Assembly (NCBI GenBank): GCA_947359465.1
Contig: OX375873.1
Span: 38,598,437-38,662,436 of the forward strand
Direction of reading: 5' to 3'
Origin: Metellina segmentata
Taxonomy: Eukaryota; Arthropoda; Arachnida; Araneae; Tetragnathidae
DNA: 64,000 bases
Shown piece after piece: positions 49,297 to 60,952 of the stretch. The position numbers were made by a program, and so were the translations under genes. The notes beneath the pieces were generated by a model. The model searched no databases. It was given only the letters and a program-made list of their open reading frames with translations, and was not told the origin of the DNA. Numbering within the stretch: position 1 is the stretch's first letter; each line of letters starts with the position of its first letter.

Positions 49297-50020
49297 AAAA
49301 GATGTAGACACAGAAACCAGATATAATATAACCAACTGTAACTATACATAATTAGTTAGACACAGAAACCAGATATAGTATAACCAAATTTAAGTAAATA
49401 TACTTAGTTGGACACATAAACCAGATATAATGTAACCAAATTTAACTAAATATAATTAGCTAGACCAGGCCTCGAAATAGATATTTTAAAGTTTTTAAAT
49501 TAGGTGCACATGTTATATTTTATGTGCATATTTAAAAAAAAAGTAATATAAGGGCATTAATGTAGTGTAAACTACTTTATTATTTGGGTATGTTTATATA
49601 GGTTAGTAGTAGATAGTGAATAAAAATATTTAAACATCTAAATTTTCCGGCGCACGGCTGTCGCGGCAACAGAGCCATCTAGCCAATGTTTCGATCATCG
49701 GAAAGTTCTTTTGGCAGTGGCACAAGTAAACCTTCATCCTGTATAAACCGTTACGGTCGATCGTATTTGTTTTCACATAGTGTGTATTTAGGAATTTTAA
49801 TTATGTTCCTTAAGAGCTAGAGAGGTCAATATTAATATTTTGTTCAAACATCAAAATAACGTAACACGTTTCACCCCTTTTTTTTAACTGCGTGCATATA
49901 GCGGGAAATATTATGCAAAATTAAAAATTTGTGCATAATTTTATTTTTATGTGCACAGTATACCTGTGCACCCGGATATTTCGAGCCCTGTGACCTAGAC
50001 ACAGAAACCAGATCTAGATA
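49297..50020. repeat. minisatellite (about 55 bp) split by a MITE
   Basis: Units of about 55 bp with GACACAGAAACCAGATATAATATAACCAA occur at 49297-49465 and resume at 49990 (CTAGACACAGAAACCAGATC). Between them lies about 525 bp that starts CAGGCCTCGAAATA and ends, read inverted, CAGGGCTCGAAATA, with CTAGAC on both sides. A non-autonomous element with TIRs therefore inserted into the array. No gene is encoded. Confidence 0.75.
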
Positions 50021-51425
50021 AGTCAATCTGTTAACTGAAAACGTAAAATAAATCAAATCTTTATTCAACGACCAATTGATGGCAGAGGAAGTTCTGTCTT
50101 TTTTTTTTCGAAAAAGTGACTTACTCCACTTTAACATTAACCGGTCCATATCATTCGTTTGATTACGACCTCTCGTATTGTTTTTAGATATTTTAGTTGC
50201 AGCTTGCATTTTACAAACGTATGCCATTTTACGACTTGCGAGAATGCATCATTGCAGTGAGTGTGTCGATGTATGGTGAGGTGGATAGTTGAACTTAAAA
50301 AATATATTTAGGTGACAAACCTGTAAAGCGTCTTATTGAGCACTCTCTCAAATCAACGTTCCCCCATTTCTCACCAATATTCCTCCAGTGCCAACTTCGG
50401 GATACTGTGTTTCAAGCGTTGCATGGGGAAATTTTGAGACAAACCACTACTTTGAAGCACCGCGATCACCTTTACAGAGAGCCATCATGGAAAGAGGAGG
50501 ATGTAAAACCGTCATTTATACTTCCTTTTTGTGATTTATCTCTGCGGAAGTGAGGTGACTTTTTCCATTTCTCAGTTGAGGTTTGAATTTCATGCTTCTT
50601 TGTAAATCATTTATTTCTTAAACTCGCTTCGTTTTGGATTTGCCTCTATACTTCACGTATTCTATAACTAAGAGACGTTCACTCTGAAAGAAAATACCCT
50701 TAAACATGATGTTATGTCTAGACGGTGAGGTATAAACTTGCTTCTGTGAGTATGTTTTTGTTCTAATTCTTTCGAGATGCATTTCTAACTACCTTTATGT
50801 GTGTCGTTAAAGTTACTCTTCCTTGTCTAACTGCTTTCTCGGTTTCTCACTATTTGTGACATTTTTACCCCTTCACCCCTCTCTATCTCTAAATTTATTT
50901 GAATGCTGATGAAAAACAAAACGTATTTATCATTTAAAAAAGTTTTCCTGGTGTTTGCTTTTACTTCAATGTGCAGAGATTAAAAAAAAATTATACTGTA
51001 ACTGTTCTCTCAGACATGAATTATTTATTTATAATTTACCATTGGATTTAAATTTTTAGACCTTCATGTGTCAATTTCATTAATATCTCAAAAATAAATA
51101 CTCATTATTGACGAAATGGGGTCCTTGAAGTTTTCATAAAAGTCGTTAAAAAGAAAGTGCTTGCATTTTCTATGTGGAACAGTAAGAACCATGTTTATGT
51201 GAGGTCATGAATATAAAAAGGACTTCTAAAACCATACAATTTCCTCCCCCTGTTTCGTAAAGAAAAGTTGTTCGATTCCAATGGGATTTTTCTAAAATAC
51301 GCATCTGTATTCTTCTAAATTGCGTGTAAGTATTTGTGGTGTATGTGGAATATAAAAAAATGAGCATTTTTCAGAACGTAAAAATATTTTTGAAAACGGT
51401 GGTTAGTTGTGATTTCTAATCAGTT
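50021..51425. other. no gene seen upstream of the signal-peptide exon
   Basis: A 118-codon minus frame (49871-50227) overlaps the MITE and has no motif. The promoter of the Ig gene may lie here, but I see no convincing core element. Confidence 0.4.
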
Positions 51426-51441
51426 GTATTTCTTTTTGCAG

Positions 51442-51563
51442 AAATTTTGCGGTACTCCATTAGGAGGATAATTGTTCGCAAATGCTTAGTATCAAGCATC
51501 GAATAAGTTCGACATTCTATGCTTTGAAGTACTGTTTCATAATTTTGTGTTTCATCCAAGATG
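51442..51563 (+). CDS. signal-peptide exon of a probable secreted Ig protein
   Basis: The acceptor GTATTTCTTTTTGCAG ends at 51441. About 40 nt of leader follow, then the ATG at 51482 starts 27 codons: a basic N-terminus (SIKHR) and a hydrophobic core (YCFIILCFI), then Gln-Asp. The exon ends one base into the next codon with donor GTAAGA at 51564. This is the architecture of a first coding exon for a secreted or membrane protein. Phase 1 matches the Ig-like exon at 59537, and no other phase-1 acceptor of a recognisable domain lies between. The pairing is inference. Confidence 0.55.
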
Positions 51564-53040
51564 GTAAGAAAACATTTTGATCTTTAGTAATTTCTCTTAA
51601 CTCTTTTCTCGGGATGCTGAACTGTTCTCTAAGTAACAAATGTTTTATCCACTTAAATATTTTAATATTAAATAACATGATAGTTACAGCATAAGTGGTA
51701 TAGTCATAATTGTTCCTTTTAAAAGACAGAAAATGCTTTGAATGTAAAATTCAGTAATAAGAGTACATCATTTTTATAGATAAATATATGACATTTATTT
51801 TATTATTTCAAAATACCTGGACCGTTGGCTATGATAGTTTTTAGTTTAGTTAGTTTTGTAATGCAAATTAAAGTTTATGTAGAGCAGGTCTATTCTAAAT
51901 AAACGTACACACACAAAGAAGGCTTAATTGACACAAAAATTGGAGCAAATCAAGCCTGAGCTACCTACAGCTCGAAGGTTGCTAGCACAGTGGCCTTTAC
52001 ATGAGGGGGAATGCTATTTATGTTTGTTTGTTTTTTAAACTAGACTGAGCATAAGAGCGTGAGATTAAATGATGCTTCAAAATGAAACTAATACAAAGTA
52101 ATAAATATTTAAAAAAAACTTACATTAAGAGCGTTCGTACACACACTGATAATTATCTGAGGTCAGAGACGAAATAATAGAAGTAGCGGTGTTCAAGTAT
52201 GGTCTCCTGTTTATTACCTCCGATTTTTATCGATCTGCGTCAGTTGCGTTTCAACGTGATCAAATGGTATAAAGCGATTTTATTCGACTTTTTAGCAGCT
52301 TAGTTAAAACTAGGGCGCAAAACTATGCACGCTTCGCTCGTATCAATGAAGACATGTGTCCTAGCACAATAGATTGTTTACAAAATATCATATTCCAAAA
52401 AAAAAAATTCAAATCTAAATTTGCTGTATTACAGAAAAGATATATTCAGTACCTTTGGAATCAGAATTCAAATGAAAACATTGAGCAAATTTTGACTCGA
52501 AATGTGCTGTGGAAATTGAATACCCGTCATGTTGTTTGTGTATACATTTCCCCAGCCCTCGAGCCACTTACACCTTTTCATTGAGTTTTTTGTCGAAAAT
52601 TGTAGTGCAAGCGTCTTGTTGAACTATGATTGTTGACCATGAAAAGGACCGTTTCTTAAATGGCCTTGAAAAGACCCTCCGCTTTCTTTGATATTTATTA
52701 TAAACTGCAACAGCTCGACTATAATTAATTTTTTTTTTCAATAAAATTTCACCGGACAACGTTAAAAAATCAACTGAGGCGCGAGGCTTCGTGGTAAACA
52801 AACAATCGTTGCGTAGGAAGCCGATTACTGCGACTAAAATGTAGATGTAGATATAAACAACTGGGATTGCGGAATGCAAAGCACATGCGTCCTGGATATT
52901 TATCGATCCTGTTTAGCACGCAGACAGTCCGACAGTTCAAAATGCGGAATAACATTTTTGACGGATCCTATTGATATCAGACAGTTGTGTGTGAAAGGTA
53001 CAATTTAATTTGAAAGTGTCCGTTCCATAAAGCTATGGAA
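51564..53040. other. putative Ig-gene intron, no other gene seen
   Basis: AT-rich, ending with a poly(T) run of about 23 (53044-53066) and GGGGGGGG. The frames at 52354-52584 and 52568-52955 carry no motifs. Confidence 0.4.
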
Positions 53041-53162
53041 GCTTTTTTTTTTTTTTTTTTTTTTTTGGGGGGGGGGTCCCAATAATACGAATAAACGATT
53101 AATAAATATTACATAAACGGAAAACCTTTAATAACTCGAGTTATTGGAATAATGGAAACAAG

Positions 53163-53435
53163 CCCAGAAGAGTTACAGTTATTAACTGAAGGGTCCCGAG
53201 TTCGAAACTCGATCCAACCAAAGACAGTGGGGCTCGTAGCCTCATGTAGTGGCCAGAAATATCCTCACTTTGGCAGGTGTGGAAGTTAGGTGAGTGGAGT
53301 GACAGCTCAGGTGTTGACCATGCCATATGACCTAGGTTCAAAATTACGAGGTGTTGTCCTCTTATCCTGTGCCCTCGCCAGTAAACATTTGTGTTACTCC
53401 AGTGCGATGTTAACTCAACTGCATATCTCTACCTA
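53163..53435 (+). repeat. tRNA-derived SINE
   Basis: The B-box region GAGTTCGAAACTCGATCC, body words GTTCAAAATTACGAGGTG and the 3' end GTGTTACTCCAGTGCGATGTTAACTC belong to the family. The beginning of the head is diverged. Confidence 0.75.
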
Positions 53436-54077
53436 TAATTATAATGTAAAACCGAGTTCGTTAATCGTTTAATTCGAATGAACTTTTGTCAATTCGAATA
53501 TTTTTCATTTCAACTGAAGTCGACCAATGTGTTTGCCTGCTACGCTTGCAACCTGCGAGTCGAAGATGGCACCGGCTCGATTTCCCTCTGGGAGCTATTT
53601 CTCTCCTAGGCGTATGTCCATTTATTTGGCACAGCTTGGCCATACGTGGCTCTTTTAACGTAAAATCCAAAACCAACCAACCTATTCAAAAAACATTTTT
53701 CAAACCCAAGGTTTCTTTAATTAAGCGGCAGAATAAAAGGTAATTAAGTCGTAACTCATTCTTTCTAAGAATACATCCATCCGGCATACGCATAACATCC
53801 GGTCTTTGTTATCTCCCCTTACACTATTATCAGAGACTCGTCGCATCTCGCGCAGTAGTGATTCAGTCTCGGGCATCGCTTACCTCGTTTTGTATTGACT
53901 GTTATGCTGATTGTAGTGACTGCTATGCTACCTGTTCTAACGTCATTATGTCGGACTTGAAACGGGTTGGTTTCGAAACATCAACAAGGGTTCTTGCAAT
54001 CAATTTTTTTTAACTTTAAAACCTTTTGTTGTAAAACTTTTTAAGTATCGTTATTTTACGTTGGTGGATAAAATGTA

Positions 54078-54122
54078 CCCCGATGTGTGCTCCAGTGCGA
54101 CATAAATTCAACTACCTACCAA
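54078..54122 (+). repeat. SINE 3'-end fragment
   Basis: GTGCTCCAGTGCGACATAAATTCAACTACCTACC is the SINE 3' terminus alone. Confidence 0.6.
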
Positions 54123-54825
54123 CGGATAAATGAAATATGTGCAGTTCTTTCGTGAAGTACTCATTGTTCTTAACGTCTTATGCATTTTTTTTTTCAAATG
54201 CGTAAACTTTTGTTTATTAATCGATGTATAAATTTTAGTAAATCGCGAAATGAATATTCTTTTATTCGAATTCTTGAATTAACTACTTTGTGACGTAATA
54301 AAAATGTGCGATATATTTCTTCACATTTATGTGATAGATTGGTTTTTGAAAGCGTTTATGGCGCAAAGAAGCCAGCATTTGGCCAAGTTGCGCCAAACGC
54401 AAGACGGACAACTTTAAGTTTAAAAGGTCGTAGAAGGGGTAAAGAGGAATTGGCGAACAGAGAAGAGGCGTGAGTGCAGAAAAAGATCAATTGGGTATCC
54501 GGGAGCACGACACTCATTTTTAGTAAAGACTATAAATCCCTTGGAAAAAGAAATTACCACCAGAATACTTCGGGTCTGTGAAGCTCGTTGATGTGCCCCT
54601 GAAGACAAGAAATGTTAGGATTAAACTGAAGTCAAATTTTAAGACATTTTATTTTCTGTATACCAATCAGACCTTTGTTTGTATGACACTACTTACTGTA
54701 TTACTGTCATGTTAGACCAAAGTCATAGATTGAAATTTCCACCAAACGTTACCAATTCTTTTTAAAAGATCCAATATCAAGCGACTACCTGCTGATTTAA
54801 ATCCACATTCTTTTACAATAGCAAT
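54123..54825. other. no gene seen
   Basis: AT-rich. A GC-richer patch at 54355-54560 has no recognisable content. Confidence 0.4.
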
Positions 54826-54826
54826 A

Positions 54827-56250
54827 CAGTAGAACCTGATTATAACGGTCTAATAGGGCTGAAGGTTTTCCGTTTCAATGAAAGTCCGGATTATAACAAA
54901 TAATTGTAATAGGGGTATAATGAAGTAGGGTGTACATCAATACTATGTAATTAGCTATAAAATGTGTTTATTATGTATCAAATAAAAAAACAGTTTTCAA
55001 CATAGGTTGAGTTGAAAAAGATGTGTACGTATACACAGCATTATTCTAAAGAACAAGAAGGTTGCTGATTGCTGTGGTTGGTTGTTGATTGCTGATCGTG
55101 TTAAGTGCTCACATTCATTGGTTTGAAAAAATAATTTATTTTCTGCTGGGTTTGTTTGTTTGCTTATTTCTTCGGCTAATAACTGACATAGGTGCCTAAT
55201 ATGTTCATAATATCCAAATATATTTTCATTTGCCGATTGTTCAACATATTACACAGTCCAGTCACATTAATGTGACCACCTGTCAAAAGCCAGAATAACC
55301 ACCTTTGGCAGAGCTGACCGCTGCGAGACGTGCAGGAAGAGGGTCAATTAGGTTTCTGAAGGTGTTCACTGGGATGTTGAGCCATGCCGACTCCAGTGCC
55401 ATGACCAGCTGCGCTAGATTACCTCCCTTCTCCGGCATGGATCCTTCCGGCAACTGTTGCAGGATGTTTGCTTTCAGACGTTTCACGTCGTATATGCCAA
55501 CGTCCATCTGTCCGATGGAGCATCAAACTAGATTCATCGGAAAAAGCTACCTGTCGCCACTCTGTGGACGTCCAGTTGCGGTACTGGCGTTCAAATTCCA
55601 GCCTTCGTCGCCGATGAACAGCAGCCACCATAGGCGCATTAACCAGGCGTCTGCTGCGGAGGCCCATGCGCAGCAACGGTCGCTGAACCGTTGTTGAGGA
55701 TACACTCTTGGTAGCCCCTTGGTTCATCTGGACGGTCAGTTGCTCAACAGTTGCACGTCTATTCGCCCGAACGCATCTCCATAGCCTTCGTTCGCCTCTG
55801 TCATCTATAGCCCGTGGTGCACCACATGTGCCACGCTGCTGATTTTTATAGTGCCATTTTGCCATGCACGGCATACTTTTACCACTGCAGCACGCGAACA
55901 GTTCACAAAATTAGCCGTTTCCGAAATGCTTCCACCCTTGGCCCGAAAGCCAATAATCATGCCCTTTTGGACGTCGGATAAATCGTTACGTTTCTGCATT
56001 ACGCCAACGATTGAAATGCTTTCCGATACCCTAGGACATCCTTTATATACACTCCACTGCAATGTGCTGCTACCTGCCTTTTGTGATTGGTTATTTCACG
56101 TTGACGTCAACATCGGTGGTGGTCACATTAATGTGACTGGACTGTGTATATTGACTAACAAAATTTAAATGGTCTTTCACTTCGCTCACTGTCCTTTATA
56201 AGCGGCGTCCGTCATAATAGTATCCGTCATAATGATGTTCTATTCTACTC
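54827..56250. mobile_element. Tigger/pogo-like MITE split by a Tc1 element
   Basis: The left end CAGTAGAACCTGATTATAACGG (54827-54848) and the right end, read inverted, AGTAGAATAGAACATCATTATGACGG (about 56225-56250) are similar. Both carry further internal GGATTATAAC/CCGTCATAAT words. The middle is occupied by an 895-bp Tc1-like insertion (55252-56146). Without it the host element is about 530 bp. There is no coding capacity of its own. Confidence 0.5.
55252..56146 (-). mobile_element. Tc1-like element, internally deleted
   Basis: The 895-bp element is flanked by TA (55250-55251, 56147-56148). The inverted repeats begin CACAGTCCAGTCACATTAAT and include the palindrome GTCACATTAATGTGAC. On the minus strand it encodes a helix-turn-helix start (QKRNDLSDVQKGMIIGFRAKGG), the paired-domain part (TTVQRPLLRMGLRSRR) and the first Asp block (VAFSDESSLML). 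It then jumps to a Tc1-style C-terminal end (SAKGGYSGF). The second Asp and the Glu are deleted and the frame shifts twice, so it is dead. Confidence 0.9.
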
Positions 56251-57000
56251 TTATTCCCCGAACCATATATCGAATGTTTTGTCAGTGTCGTAATTTTATG
56301 AGTGATGTTTTGATACTGGGAGAGAAATTACTGGATTTTCATGACGATTTTTGTATGCAAATTGCCAGATGAAGAATTGCATTTGTTCTAAAATCATACT
56401 CCTTTCACTATCCTCAAAGTTGAGGCAAGGAAAACCCGTAATTAGATTTATGAGTACATAGGGCATAGACCTCCACTCCGACTAGTTGAAATCACTAATG
56501 GTGTAGGAAAGGCCCGATGAAAATATGGCTGAGGTCACGACAAATTGTTACGAAAAATCACTTTTCACAGGGTGTGTGCTGAAAATTTAGACATCGCTCG
56601 CCTTTCGCAGGCTGGCAAATTTTCTTAGATGTGACCGGAAGTACGTGCTCTTCAGATCAACGGAACATTCCATCGATGTCTTTATTGTGGAAATGGATAG
56701 CCTTAACCCTATTTATTCTATCCTAACATTTGCAACTTGATTCGGGCTTAAGCTTACAGGGTTGAGATGAAATTGCTTTCAGAACGAGAGGTCATCTTGG
56801 CTGAGATCAAATACAGTACACAGGCTGACAGTAGTGTACAGGCTGTACAGCTGAGGAAAATTCTCGAACTACCCATGTTATTATTCATAGTAGAGCAAAT
56901 TTAATATTGACATCCCTAGCTGTGTTACTGTTAAGCTTCGCTTCTGTTGACGACCTTTTAGAATATTCGGGATTATCAGGGGAAGGCGTACATGCGTGAA
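56251..57000. other. no gene seen
   Basis: Mixed-composition sequence without motifs, repeats or credible exons. Confidence 0.4.
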
Positions 57001-57390
57001 AGGGTAGAGTACTTTTGAAGCAGCCGGAGTCTTGTTGATCTTTCTAAAACTTTTTTGTTATATTCTGTGATTTATTTGTCGATGATTTGTCGATATGATT
57101 GATTTGTCGAAGTGTCTTTGCAATAAAAGAAACTGTACTGATATAGTTCGAGTTCATTTGATTCGATTTTTGAAGCAGCTGGACTCTTGTTGATTTTCTA
57201 CTCCTTTTTTTTATGCTGAATCACTATCCGACACATGGGGGTTCACAGACGTGTGGCGTGAACTAAGCCGCCACTACAAAAATTAACTTACGATTCACTT
57301 ATGTATATAGTACTGCAACCCATCTCTACTTTGGAGTACTTTTTCGAAGACACAAAGTTGCAATGTTTCTTTCATGCTAAATTATTGACA
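57001..57390 (+). repeat. diverged piece of the duplicated segment, rearranged order
   Basis: It contains GGAGTCTTGTTGATCTTTCT, CTGTACTGATATAGTTCGAGTTC and GCAGCTGGACTCTTGTTGATT, then ACTACAAAAATTAACTTACGATTCAC and TCTCTACTTTGGAGTAC. The same blocks occur at 58380-58640 in the opposite order. The segment is therefore built of tandemly arranged sub-blocks. Confidence 0.65.
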
Positions 57391-57564
57391 TGGACGTGAT
57401 TTGAACACACTAAAATTTACAACTTCGATAGATGGTCTACGATGAATAATCACTCTCAAAAACCACCTGAGGCTCTTTAATAGCATTGCTGCAAAGCTTT
57501 TACTTCACAAGGGTACTCGCACTCGGCTGCTAAAGACAACACAGGATAATTACAACTGTAATCT

Positions 57565-58257
57565 TAAGGCCCTGTTCACATGAGGCGTTTTCAAACACGC
57601 GTTTTCGAGGTCATGCGTTAAATTATGTTTTGTATTCCCCTAATTCAAGTTTCTATCTTTGCGATCGTTGAAGATTGAAAATTTCAACAGATTTGAAATC
57701 TGCGTAAAATTCTACACCAGAACGAAACTAAAAACAGATTTATTATTTAATAAATAGTTAAATAATCAAATGGTAAATAATTATTTATTTATTTAAAGAA
57801 AATCACATTTATAATGTCGATATGATGCAAAATTTTTGAAATCTGCGTAAAATTCTACACTAGAATGAAACTAAAAACAGATTTACTATTTAATAATCAA
57901 ATGGTAAATAATTAATTATTTATTTAAAGAAAATCACATTTATAATATCGATATGGTGTAAAATTTTTGAAATCTGCGTAAAATTCTACACCAGAACGAT
58001 ACTAAAAACAGATTTATTATTTAATAAATAGCTAAATAATCAAATGGTAAATAATTAATTGATTATTTAAAGAAAATCACATTTAAAATATCTAAAAGGT
58101 ATAAAATGTTCCCCAGATTTCAAATCCGTTGAAATTTTCACTCCATTTTCAACGATCGCAAAGATAGGAACTTGAATTAGGGAATAAAAAAAACAGAATT
58201 TAACGCATGACCTCAAAAACGCGCATTAGAAAACGCCTCATTGTGAACAGTGCCTAA
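57565..58257. mobile_element. Harbinger-like MITE, TAA duplication, internal tandem repeat
   Basis: TAA flanks both ends (57565-57567 and 58255-58257). The inverted repeats start GGC.CTGTTCACA.TGAGGCG and continue about 130 bp through CATGCGTTAAATT, AATTCAAG and GCGATCGTTGAA. Inside are three direct copies of a unit of 120-145 bp with AAATCTGCGTAAAATTCTACAC and TAAAGAAAATCACATTTA. A 3-bp TAA duplication with such ends fits the PIF/Harbinger superfamily by general knowledge. No transposase is present. Confidence 0.75.
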
Positions 58258-58708
58258 TACAGCTCTCACAGTCTCACGCAAATGGTAATAATTCTACTAG
58301 TGGCGTCATCTATCTGATGATAGATGATCGCTACAGCTAAACTCTGAAAGGGGAGAATTGTGGCGCGCGCGCGCGAATTTGGCCACCACTATAAAAATTT
58401 ACTTACAATTCACTAGTATATATAGCAGTGTAACCCGTCTCTACTTCGGAGTACTTTTTGGTAGAGAGATATAAAAAGTTGAACTTTCATTCCGGCTTGC
58501 AAATTCTTGCTAAAGATGTTTTTTGTAGAAGCGTCTTTCAATAAAAAAAAACTGTAAGGATGCAGCTGTATTTCCTCTGGTTCAACTTTTGAATCAACTG
58601 GACCCTTGTTGATCTTTGCACTGCTTTTTGTATTATGCTGTGTCACTATCTGACATAGGAAGCACACATTTTTTTTGGTCGATATATCCCCTTTGCGCAA
58701 TCAAAATA

Positions 58709-59375
58709 TAGGGTGTCCATAAAAGAATGTCCCAGTTTCAATGGTATATTATAACAGTTTAATTAAGACTATTTACAACAAATCATAAATCAAATTGAAG
58801 GTAAACTAACCTAGTTTTTCGTTCAAATGTTCAATATGTGTACCTTTAGTTCTACGGCACGCATCCAACCTAAAGTCCAATTCATACTGTAACAGGGGCG
58901 TACTATCTGGATATGTTGAAAGAATGGCTCCTTCCCCAATTACTAGAGGGTGAACCTGTGAACTTTATTTGGCAACAGGATGGAGCCCCTCCCCATTGGA
59001 ATCTCTTTGTACGAGAGTGGTTGAACGTCGTCCCTGACCGTTGGATTGGTAATGGTCGAGACAATAGAGCTCTTTTTCGCTGGCCTACCCGTTCACCTGA
59101 CATGCGATTTTTTCCTTTGGGAAGAAAGTGCCTACATTCCGCCGGTACCTAATGATTTGCCAGAGTTGAGACAGAATTGAAGATGCTATTGCTCCCGACT
59201 TGTTAACCAAATTGTGGGAAGAATTGGACTTTAGGTTGGATGTACACCTATTGAACATTTGTAAGAAAAACTAGGTTAGTTTAGCTTCAATTGGATTTAT
59301 GATTTGTTGTAAATAGTCTAAATTAAACTTTATAATATACCATTGAAACTGGGACATTCTTTTATGGACACCCTG
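58709..59375 (+). mobile_element. mariner-like non-autonomous element
   Basis: The 667-bp element is flanked by TA (58707-58708, 59376-59377). The inverted repeats start YAGGGTGTCCATAAAAGAAT and run about 180 bp with few differences. The centre keeps a piece of transposase: FIWQQDGAPPHWNLFVREWL (second catalytic Asp) and FRWPTRSPDM. A frameshift follows, then ELDFRLDV near the end. It sits in the intron before the Ig exon and is absent from copy A, so it inserted after the duplication. Confidence 0.9.
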
Positions 59376-59536
59376 TACTGGACTGGACTCTTGTTGATCT
59401 TTGCACTGTTTTTTGTTTTATGCTGTGTCACTATCTGACATAGATGTTTTTGTCGATATATCCCCTTTGCGCAATCAAAATACTGTACTGATACAGCTCG
59501 AATTCTTTTAATTCGACTTTTGATATCCTCTTTTAG

Positions 59537-59842
59537 TGTCCGCAACCGAAGTCACAGAGCTCGCTCAACTACTGGATTACTCCATGGGCATCGAAATACG
59601 CCTTCCTGTGTTAAAATGTCACGCCAAATATACAGAATACAAGGAAGTGCGCTGGTACAAAGACTACAAGCTGCTGCGGACAGGATCCGCCGATATCCCT
59701 AATCACATATTGTCATTAGCTACACTTTTAAACGACTCCTTTCCACGGTTCAAGCATGCTGGGGAACTACAAGGATATTACTGGTGCGAAACCGATTACA
59801 CCGGCCCTACTACAGTCTTTAATTACCTTTTCAGGATATCAG
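59537..59842 (+). CDS. Ig-like domain exon
   Basis: The acceptor ATCCTCTTTTAG ends at 59536 and the donor is CAG followed by GTAGGA at 59843. The exon is 306 nt, phase 1 at both ends as is typical for Ig modules, and its whole frame is open. The Ig landmarks are visible: LPVLKCHAKY (B-strand Cys), VRWYKDYKLL (C-strand Trp), and GELQGYYWCE (F-strand Tyr-x-Cys), followed by the G-strand-like TVFNYLFRISG. The B-to-F cysteine spacing of about 60 residues fits a V- or I-type fold. The exon likely encodes an extracellular domain that joins the signal exon at 51442. The receptor family is not recognised. The paralogue at 12360 is broken. Confidence 0.6.
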
Positions 59843-59961
59843 GTAGGATATTTTGTGACCATCTCCAGCAGATACATTTTCTTGATTTTGGCACCTTGTA
59901 GCAAAATCCTTACAGCTCACACACGTTTCATGTTCTTACACATTGTGGTGACAGTACTATA

Positions 59962-60532
59962 CACTATATGGACAAAAGTATTTGGACACTGCAGAAATTT
60001 GAAGGAGGATCCATCTTAGTGTGGAGTTGTTTTTTCCTGGTTAGGACTAAGCCCATTACTATATGTACCTGGTACCATGAACGCTGACGTGTACATCGAC
60101 GTTCTGGACAGTTCGGCCTTGCCTACACTATGGCAACACTACGGCTATGATGGTTGTTTCTTCCAACAGGATCGAGCTCCATGTCATACTGCAAAACATG
60201 TGCTGGACTGGTTTCCTGAAAATTAGTTGAATTTGCCTGACTGGCCTGTTTAGAGCCTCGATCTCAATCCGATCGAGCAACTGTGAGACAAACTGGAACG
60301 ACGAGTACGACACCTCCATGTAAGCAAATCTACTCAACAATCTCTTTTCACAACCTTGCAAGAGGCATGGCGAGCTATTCCTGCTATTCCAGACTTACAG
60401 AGAACTTGTGGAAAATCGTGTGTTGCAGCTGTAATACAAGCAAAAGGAGGGCTCTTACCCGTTACTAAATAGAATAACAAAGCACTGTTTCTGAAAAACA
60501 TGCAGTGTCCAAATACTTTTGTCCATATAATG
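59962..60532 (+). pseudogene. Tc1-like element relic in the Ig-gene intron
   Basis: TA flanks both ends (59960-59961, 60533-60534). The terminal repeats CA.TATATGGACAAAAGTAT TTGGACACTGCA are inverted at 60490-60532. The transposase keeps GGSILVWSC, LYVPGTMNADVYIDVL, the second Asp block as FFQQDRAPCHTAKHV, and DLNPIEQL with the Glu. It has several in-frame stops and has lost its N-terminal half. The element predates the duplication, since copy A has it too. Confidence 0.85.
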
Positions 60533-60952
60533 TATATGAGAGGGGTTTCCTGTAAAACAAAGGACACTTATTATATTTAGTGTTTTGTTACCTTTTAATT
60601 AAGTATAGCGTAACTTTGAATATACCTTACTTGAATGCAATTGATACATTTATTAAAAGTTAGCTTCTTCAAAAGGGCGATAAATAAAGTTAGTTCTTTT
60701 CAACGAAGTTCTAATGAAATCGACGGAGCATGTGAGGTAAGTTTCATGTTAATTCTCCAAATCATATCCTGTCCGGTTTGTAGATAAGTCATATGTTAAA
60801 GGTAGAAACACGAACCCTTATGCAGGACTAATTATTGACTGGTTCATACTGTTGTCGAGAGCTATTAGGAACACTAGTTTACGCTTCAATAGTCAAAGTC
60901 GATTACCAATTCTAGGTGAATAACACTCTTTCGAAAGCGAATTCTCCCCGTC

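Larger units (their letters stand above)
58340..60120 (+). repeat. duplicated segment, copy C (with intact Ig exon)
   Basis: This is the paralogue of 11150-13470. It lacks the CATCGATG element and the SINE of that copy but has its own mariner-type insertion (58709-59375). The block GGACTCTTGTTGATCTTTGCACTG..GCGCAATCAAAATACTG occurs twice, before and after that insertion. A GC run CGCGCGCGCGCG (58362-58375) follows the TTGTGG start. Confidence 0.8.

Noticed and set aside
58362..58375. CpG-island-like promoter (CGCGCGCGCGCG)
   Set aside because: It is a short CG dinucleotide run within a repeated segment, absent from the paralogous copy, and looks like a microsatellite.
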